Shown piece after piece: positions 14,430 through 17,820 of a DNA stretch of 17,820 nt. The notes under the pieces were generated by a model. The model saw only the letters and a list, made by a program, of their open reading frames with translations. It was not told where the DNA came from and searched no databases. Position 1 is the first letter of the stretch; the number at the start of each line of letters is the position of its first letter. The stretch lies in contig DGUE01000041.1 of assembly GCA_002393895.1 (NCBI GenBank), forward strand, positions 1 through 17,820, read 5' to 3'. Both the position numbers and the translations under genes were made by a program. This DNA comes from Bacteroidales bacterium UBA4318 (lineage in GTDB: Bacteria > Bacteroidota > Bacteroidia > Bacteroidales > UBA932).

Positions 14430-15015
14430 CCTCATAATCCTGGCGATACTGCTGTGCGCCTGCTCCACCACCCGCTTCATTGGGGAGGAGAAGCCGGTTG
14501 TCGATGAACTCACCCTGGTGGCTCCCTACAGCCGCATCGACTGCCTGGTGCCATACTCCAACTTCTTCTATTCCGATAGTCTTTCCGCCTTGTCGGAACA
14601 GCTGATAATCAAGGCGATAGAGCAGCAGAACCTGCCTGTAAAAAAGGTGGTTTCAGTAGTTGGCCGCAGCAACCAGGAGGCGCTGGACGGCGATTATGAA
14701 TGGATCAAGAAACTGAGCATCTACGAAGACCTCACCAAGAAGCGCCTTCCTGCCGCGATGCAGGCCTTCCTTTCCACCCAGCCCAGCCGTTACGCCCTTA
14801 TGGTCTATTCGGAAGGGTTCGTGTGGTCGCGCCGCATCACGCTGGAAGAGAATCAGTTGCGTTACGAATCCAAAATCTGGCTGTTGGTCGCCGACGTGCG
14901 CACCGGCCGCCTGGTCTATTTCAACAGGTCTACTCCGGAAGAGGCGGATCCTCTCAACGAAAGGGATATCACCCGCCGCATAGGCTATCTACTGAAAGAA
15001 TTCAAGGGTGAGTAA
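14416..15015 (+). CDS. Small lipoprotein with apparent ACG start, unknown function
   Basis: 199 aa if begun at the ACG at 14416; I do not recognise the family. The frame opens after TAG 14410-14412 and its first codons encode TKRSSLIILAILLCACSTT, a textbook lipoprotein signal with the lipidated cysteine at 16. No ATG, GTG or TTG occurs in the frame until GTG 14518, which would remove the whole signal peptide. ACG AAA AGA AGT therefore looks like a former ATG AAA AGA AGT start; the same T-to-C change is silent in folA (Tyr TAT to TAC). The body (DCLVPYSNFFYSDSLSALSEQLIIKAIEQQNLPVKKVVSVVG..., SKIWLLVADVRTGRLVYFN) is mixed alpha/beta with no catalytic motif seen. It overlaps folA by 14 nt and the transporter by 8 nt. 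Confidence 0.65.
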   Translation, partial: TKRSSLIILAILLCACSTTRFIGEEKPVVDELTLVAPYSRIDCLVPYSNFFYSDSLSALSEQLIIKAIEQQNLPVKKVVSVVGRSNQEALDGDYEWIKKLSIYEDLTKKRLPAAMQAFLSTQPSRYALMVYSEGFVWSRRITLEENQLRYESKIWLLVADVRTGRLVYFNRSTPEEADPLNERDITRRIGYLLKEFKGE

Positions 15016-16273
15016 CCGGGGTAAATTCAGCAGCCGTTTCGCCGCAGTGATGGCGATGGCCGGGTCCGCTGTCGGGCTCGGCAACATCTGGCGTTTCCCC
15101 TACATTGTGGGCGAGCATGGAGGCGCGGCATTTATCATAGTCTACATCATCTGCTGTCTGCTGGTCTCGCTACCTATCTTCTATGCGGAGGCGACAATAG
15201 GCAAGTCTACCCGCCGCGACACCTTCGGCGCCCTGGAAAGCATCTCCCCCAAAAGCAAGTGGGCCGGCTATACGGCCATCCTGGCATCCTTCATAATCCT
15301 CTCCTTCTACAGTGTAGTAGGCGGATGGAGCATAGACTACCTGATCCGCTCCCTCGGCGGAGGGTTCAGCGGACGCAGCATGGAAGAGGCCCGGGAGGTA
15401 TTCGCCGCCATGGGCGCATCTCCCGTAGAGAGCGTCAGCTGCATGCTGGTCTTCCTCGGCCTGACGGCGATGATAGTGGGTGCCGGGGTCGACAAGGGCA
15501 TAGGCCGCTTCTCCAAGATTTCCATCCCGGTGCTGTTCGTGATGGTGGTGGTAATCGCGTTGGTGTCCCTGTGCCTGCCGGGAGCCGGGAAAGGGGTGGA
15601 ATACCTGATACAGCCCGATTTCAGCAAACTCGACGCGCCTGCGGTTGCCGCCGCGCTGGGCCAGTCCTTCTTCAGCCTGTCGCTCGGCGTGGGCACCATC
15701 CTCACCTACTCTTCCTACATGAAAGAAGATGCGAACCTGATTTCCGCAGGGGGATGGACGGCCTTTTTCGACACGGTCTTCGCCCTGATAGCTGGCTTCG
15801 CCATAATGCCGGCAGTGTTTGCCGCCGGGATAGAACCCGCGGCTGGCCCGTCGCTGGTGTTCGAGACCCTCCCGGTAATCTTCTCCCGCATGGGAGTGGT
15901 GCTGCCGGTGGTGTTCTTTCTGTCCATCCTGATAGCCGCCCTCAGCTCCTCAATTTCGATGCTGGAAGTGGTGGTGGCCTGGCTGGTAGACCAGAGGGGG
16001 ATGCGCCGCAGCCATGCGGTTCTGGCGGTCTTCGGGGCTGCGGCCGCGCTTGGATTCGCCTGCGCAGTGGCTCCCCGCGTTTTCGGCGCCTGCGACTTCA
16101 TCTCCTCCAACGTGCTGATGATGATCGGAGCTCTTGCCTTCGCCCTTCTGGTGGGCTGGAAGATGCCCCGCGAAGAGGTTCTGCGCCACGTCCGCTACCG
16201 TTTCGTGTACTGGCTGATCCGCTATGCCGCCCCGGTGATGATAGTGGCCATCGCCATAACGAATCTGGTGTAA
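15008..16273 (+). CDS. Neurotransmitter:sodium symporter (NSS/SNF) family transporter
   Basis: 421 aa, short for the family but with about 11 transmembrane helices as in other bacterial NSS proteins. The signature of helix 1 is clear: AMAGSAVGLGNIWRFPYIVGEHGGAAFIIVYI. Helix 6 with its unwound centre follows (AAALGQSFFSLSLGVGTILTYSSYM), and helix 8 carries the small-residue stretch LIAALSSSISMLE, which contains Na2-site serines in this family. Expected role: Na+-driven uptake of an amino acid or similar small molecule across the inner membrane; the substrate cannot be predicted. The start is GTG 15008, chosen because SNRGKFSSRFAAVMAMAG matches family N-termini; it overlaps the lipoprotein stop by 8 nt, implying translational coupling. 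Confidence 0.92.
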   Translation: MSNRGKFSSRFAAVMAMAGSAVGLGNIWRFPYIVGEHGGAAFIIVYIICCLLVSLPIFYAEATIGKSTRRDTFGALESISPKSKWAGYTAILASFIILSFYSVVGGWSIDYLIRSLGGGFSGRSMEEAREVFAAMGASPVESVSCMLVFLGLTAMIVGAGVDKGIGRFSKISIPVLFVMVVVIALVSLCLPGAGKGVEYLIQPDFSKLDAPAVAAALGQSFFSLSLGVGTILTYSSYMKEDANLISAGGWTAFFDTVFALIAGFAIMPAVFAAGIEPAAGPSLVFETLPVIFSRMGVVLPVVFFLSILIAALSSSISMLEVVVAWLVDQRGMRRSHAVLAVFGAAAALGFACAVAPRVFGACDFISSNVLMMIGALAFALLVGWKMPREEVLRHVRYRFVYWLIRYAAPVMIVAIAITNLV

Positions 16274-16279
16274 TTTTAT

Positions 16280-16287
16280 TATCTTTG
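16280..16287 (+). promoter_or_regulatory. -7 promoter element immediately before mutS
   Basis: TATCTTTG is an exact TAnnTTTG match ending 7 nt before the mutS ATG (16295). The predicted start of transcription would fall at or next to the ATG, so this transcript would be nearly leaderless. No TTTG at -33 is seen, so the call is moderate. Confidence 0.45.
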
Positions 16288-16294
16288 CCTTGAT

Positions 16295-17820
16295 ATGGCA
16301 AAACCCAAGGAAGATACTCCGCTTCTCAAGCAGTATTTCAGCATCAAGGCCCAGAATCCTGAGGCGGTGCTGTTGTTCCGCGTGGGGGATTTCTATGAGT
16401 CGTACAGCGACGACGCGCTCATCACCAGCAAGGTGCTGGGGATAGTGCTGACGCGCAAATCCAACGGCGAAAAGGGGGACACCCCTATGGCTGGAATCCC
16501 GCATCACGCTCTGGCACAGTATCTTCCCAAACTGGTCCGTGCCGGCTACAAGGTCGCTATCTGCGACCAGCTGGAGGATCCGAAACTCGCGCAGGCCAAG
16601 TTGGTGAAGCGCGGGATAACGGAGATCCTCACCCCCGGAATCGCTTTCGGCGAGGGGATGCTGGAGCAGAAGGAGCACAACTGGCTCTGCGGGCTTTGTT
16701 TCGATAACGATCAGGTCGGCGCCGCCTTCCTGGATGCTTCTACCGGCACTTTCCGTGTTGCCCAGGGCTCGCTGGATTATATCTCCACCCTGCTTGCATC
16801 CTTCTCCCCCAAGGAACTGGTGGTGCAGAGGGACTGCGTGAAGGGCGCCCGCGAGCGCTTCGGCGACTATTATATCACCCCCCTCGAAGAATGGGCGTTC
16901 GTTTATGATTCGGCGGCCGAAAAACTGCGCTCGCAGCTGCGTGTGGAGTCCTTGAAGGGCTTCGGCGTGGAGAGTTTTCCCCTCGCCATCTGCGCTGCCG
17001 GGGCGGTAATCTATTATCTGGAACAGACGCATCACGAGGGCCTGCGGAACATCTGCGGCGTCTCCCGCATAGATGAAGGGAAGTTCGTGTGGATGGACCG
17101 TTTTACCATCCGCAATCTGGAAATCTTCGCATCGAACGCCGGTCGTGAGGGCACCAGCCTGGTGGATGTACTTGACCGCTGCTCGTCGCCGATGGGCGCG
17201 CGCCTGCTGCGTTCCTGGCTCTCGATGCCGATAATGGACCGCGCTGCGCTGAATGCCCGCTACGACTGCGTGCAGTTCTTCTTCGACAACGACGGCCCGC
17301 TGGATGAGGTGCGGAGGCTGATTTCGGACGTAGGCGACCTGGAGCGCATCCTCTCCCGCGCCGCCACCGGAAAGCTTCTCCCCCGCGAAATGATGCAGCT
17401 ACGCAGGTCCCTGAGGCAGATGGAACCCATCAAGGCCCTCTGCTCGGACACTGGTGTGGAGGCCCTGGACAAGCTTCTGAAGGGGATGAAGAACTGCGGG
17501 AAGCTGCTCGCGCGCATCGAAGCCACGATGGCGGAAGACCCGGCCGCGCAGATAGGCAAAGGCCCCGTCATCGCTCCCGGAGTGGACAAGACCCTGGACG
17601 AGCTCCGCAGCATCTCCACCGGCGGCAAGGACTACCTGCTGCAGATGCAGGCCCGCGAGGTGGAGCGCACGGGAATTTCGTCGCTGCGCATAGGATACAA
17701 CAACGTGTTCGGCTACTACCTGGAGGTGCGCAATACCTTCAAGGACCAGGTGCCGCCCGAATGGGTGCGAAAGCAGACCCTGGTGGGCGCGGAACGCTAT
17801 ATCACAGAGGAACTTAAGGA
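16295..17820 (+). CDS. mutS: DNA mismatch repair protein MutS (3' end off window)
   Basis: 508 codons visible; the C-terminal ATPase lies beyond the edge. MutS recognises mismatches and small loops in DNA and recruits MutL. The mismatch-reading motif is present in domain I: GDFYE at 31-35 with F33 stacking on the mismatch and E35 contacting the base. Further family text: PMAGIPHHALAQYLPKLVRAGYKVAICDQLEDP (about 65-97), TPGI, and in the core GTSLVDVLDRCSSPMGARLLRSWLSMPI. The clamp region includes SLRIGYNNVFGYYLEV. Presence of the N-terminal mismatch domain separates it from MutS2. It starts 21 nt after the transporter stop, preceded by an exact -7 element, so it may be transcribed both with the folA cluster and from its own promoter. 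Confidence 0.96.
   Translation, partial: MAKPKEDTPLLKQYFSIKAQNPEAVLLFRVGDFYESYSDDALITSKVLGIVLTRKSNGEKGDTPMAGIPHHALAQYLPKLVRAGYKVAICDQLEDPKLAQAKLVKRGITEILTPGIAFGEGMLEQKEHNWLCGLCFDNDQVGAAFLDASTGTFRVAQGSLDYISTLLASFSPKELVVQRDCVKGARERFGDYYITPLEEWAFVYDSAAEKLRSQLRVESLKGFGVESFPLAICAAGAVIYYLEQTHHEGLRNICGVSRIDEGKFVWMDRFTIRNLEIFASNAGREGTSLVDVLDRCSSPMGARLLRSWLSMPIMDRAALNARYDCVQFFFDNDGPLDEVRRLISDVGDLERILSRAATGKLLPREMMQLRRSLRQMEPIKALCSDTGVEALDKLLKGMKNCGKLLARIEATMAEDPAAQIGKGPVIAPGVDKTLDELRSISTGGKDYLLQMQAREVERTGISSLRIGYNNVFGYYLEVRNTFKDQVPPEWVRKQTLVGAERYITEELK

Noticed and set aside
14518..14520. GTG as start of the small lipoprotein gene
   Set aside because: It would discard an intact lipoprotein signal peptide encoded just upstream in the same frame and has no ribosome binding site.
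15950..17035. 361-codon open frame on the minus strand
   Set aside because: Lies opposite the transporter end and mutS, both of which are clear family members; the translation is low-information.

Overview
The window looks like chromosomal DNA from a G+C-rich member of the Bacteroidota, most likely order Bacteroidales. Pointers are a TonB-dependent receptor paired with a DUF4249 lipoprotein, a DUF5106 thioredoxin-like lipoprotein, a membrane-anchored periplasmic-repeat/HTH regulator of the Bacteroides/Prevotella type, many lipobox signal peptides, and several exact matches to the Bacteroidota -7 promoter element TAnnTTTG. Genus cannot be decided from the sequence alone. Gene density is high; both end genes (a secreted metallopeptidase-like protein on the left, mutS on the right) run off the window.

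Layout. 1-1232 (-): HExxH-containing secreted protein with the start of a beta-propeller, divergent from 1293-4864 (+): Na/Pi cotransporter-PhoU fusion, prmC, and a DUF5106 lipoprotein with a CxxC motif. 4866-8409 (-): DUF4249 lipoprotein behind its TonB-dependent receptor. 8503-8626: non-coding repeat array with a 52-nt period. 8638-10519 (-): thyA and galM, separated only by a dispersed palindromic repeat; a 40-nt nested palindrome sits in front of galM. 10540-12540: A+T-rich island with a hypothetical lipoprotein and a membrane-anchored HTH regulator. 12558-13860 (-): a DUF3990 (ADP-ribosyltransferase-fold) toxin candidate with an XRE-type HTH antitoxin candidate, overlapping by 17 nt, behind a promoter that carries a perfect 12-bp palindrome. 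13935-17820 (+): folA, a small lipoprotein gene that overlaps folA and seems to have ACG where ATG is expected, an NSS-family Na+-dependent transporter, and mutS.

How they fit together. Housekeeping functions (PrmC, ThyA, FolA, GalM, MutS) are interspersed with envelope functions (phosphate/sodium transport, TonB-dependent import, lipoproteins). ThyA and FolA act in the same folate cycle but are separated here by about 4.5 kb holding galM, the A+T-rich genes and the toxin-antitoxin-like pair. The most interesting parts are the toxin-antitoxin-like operon with its operator-like palindrome and co-directional membrane regulator, the ACG start at the folA/lipoprotein overlap, the 52-nt repeat array, and the nested palindrome before galM. 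No rRNA, tRNA, CRISPR array, transposase or integrase was seen.
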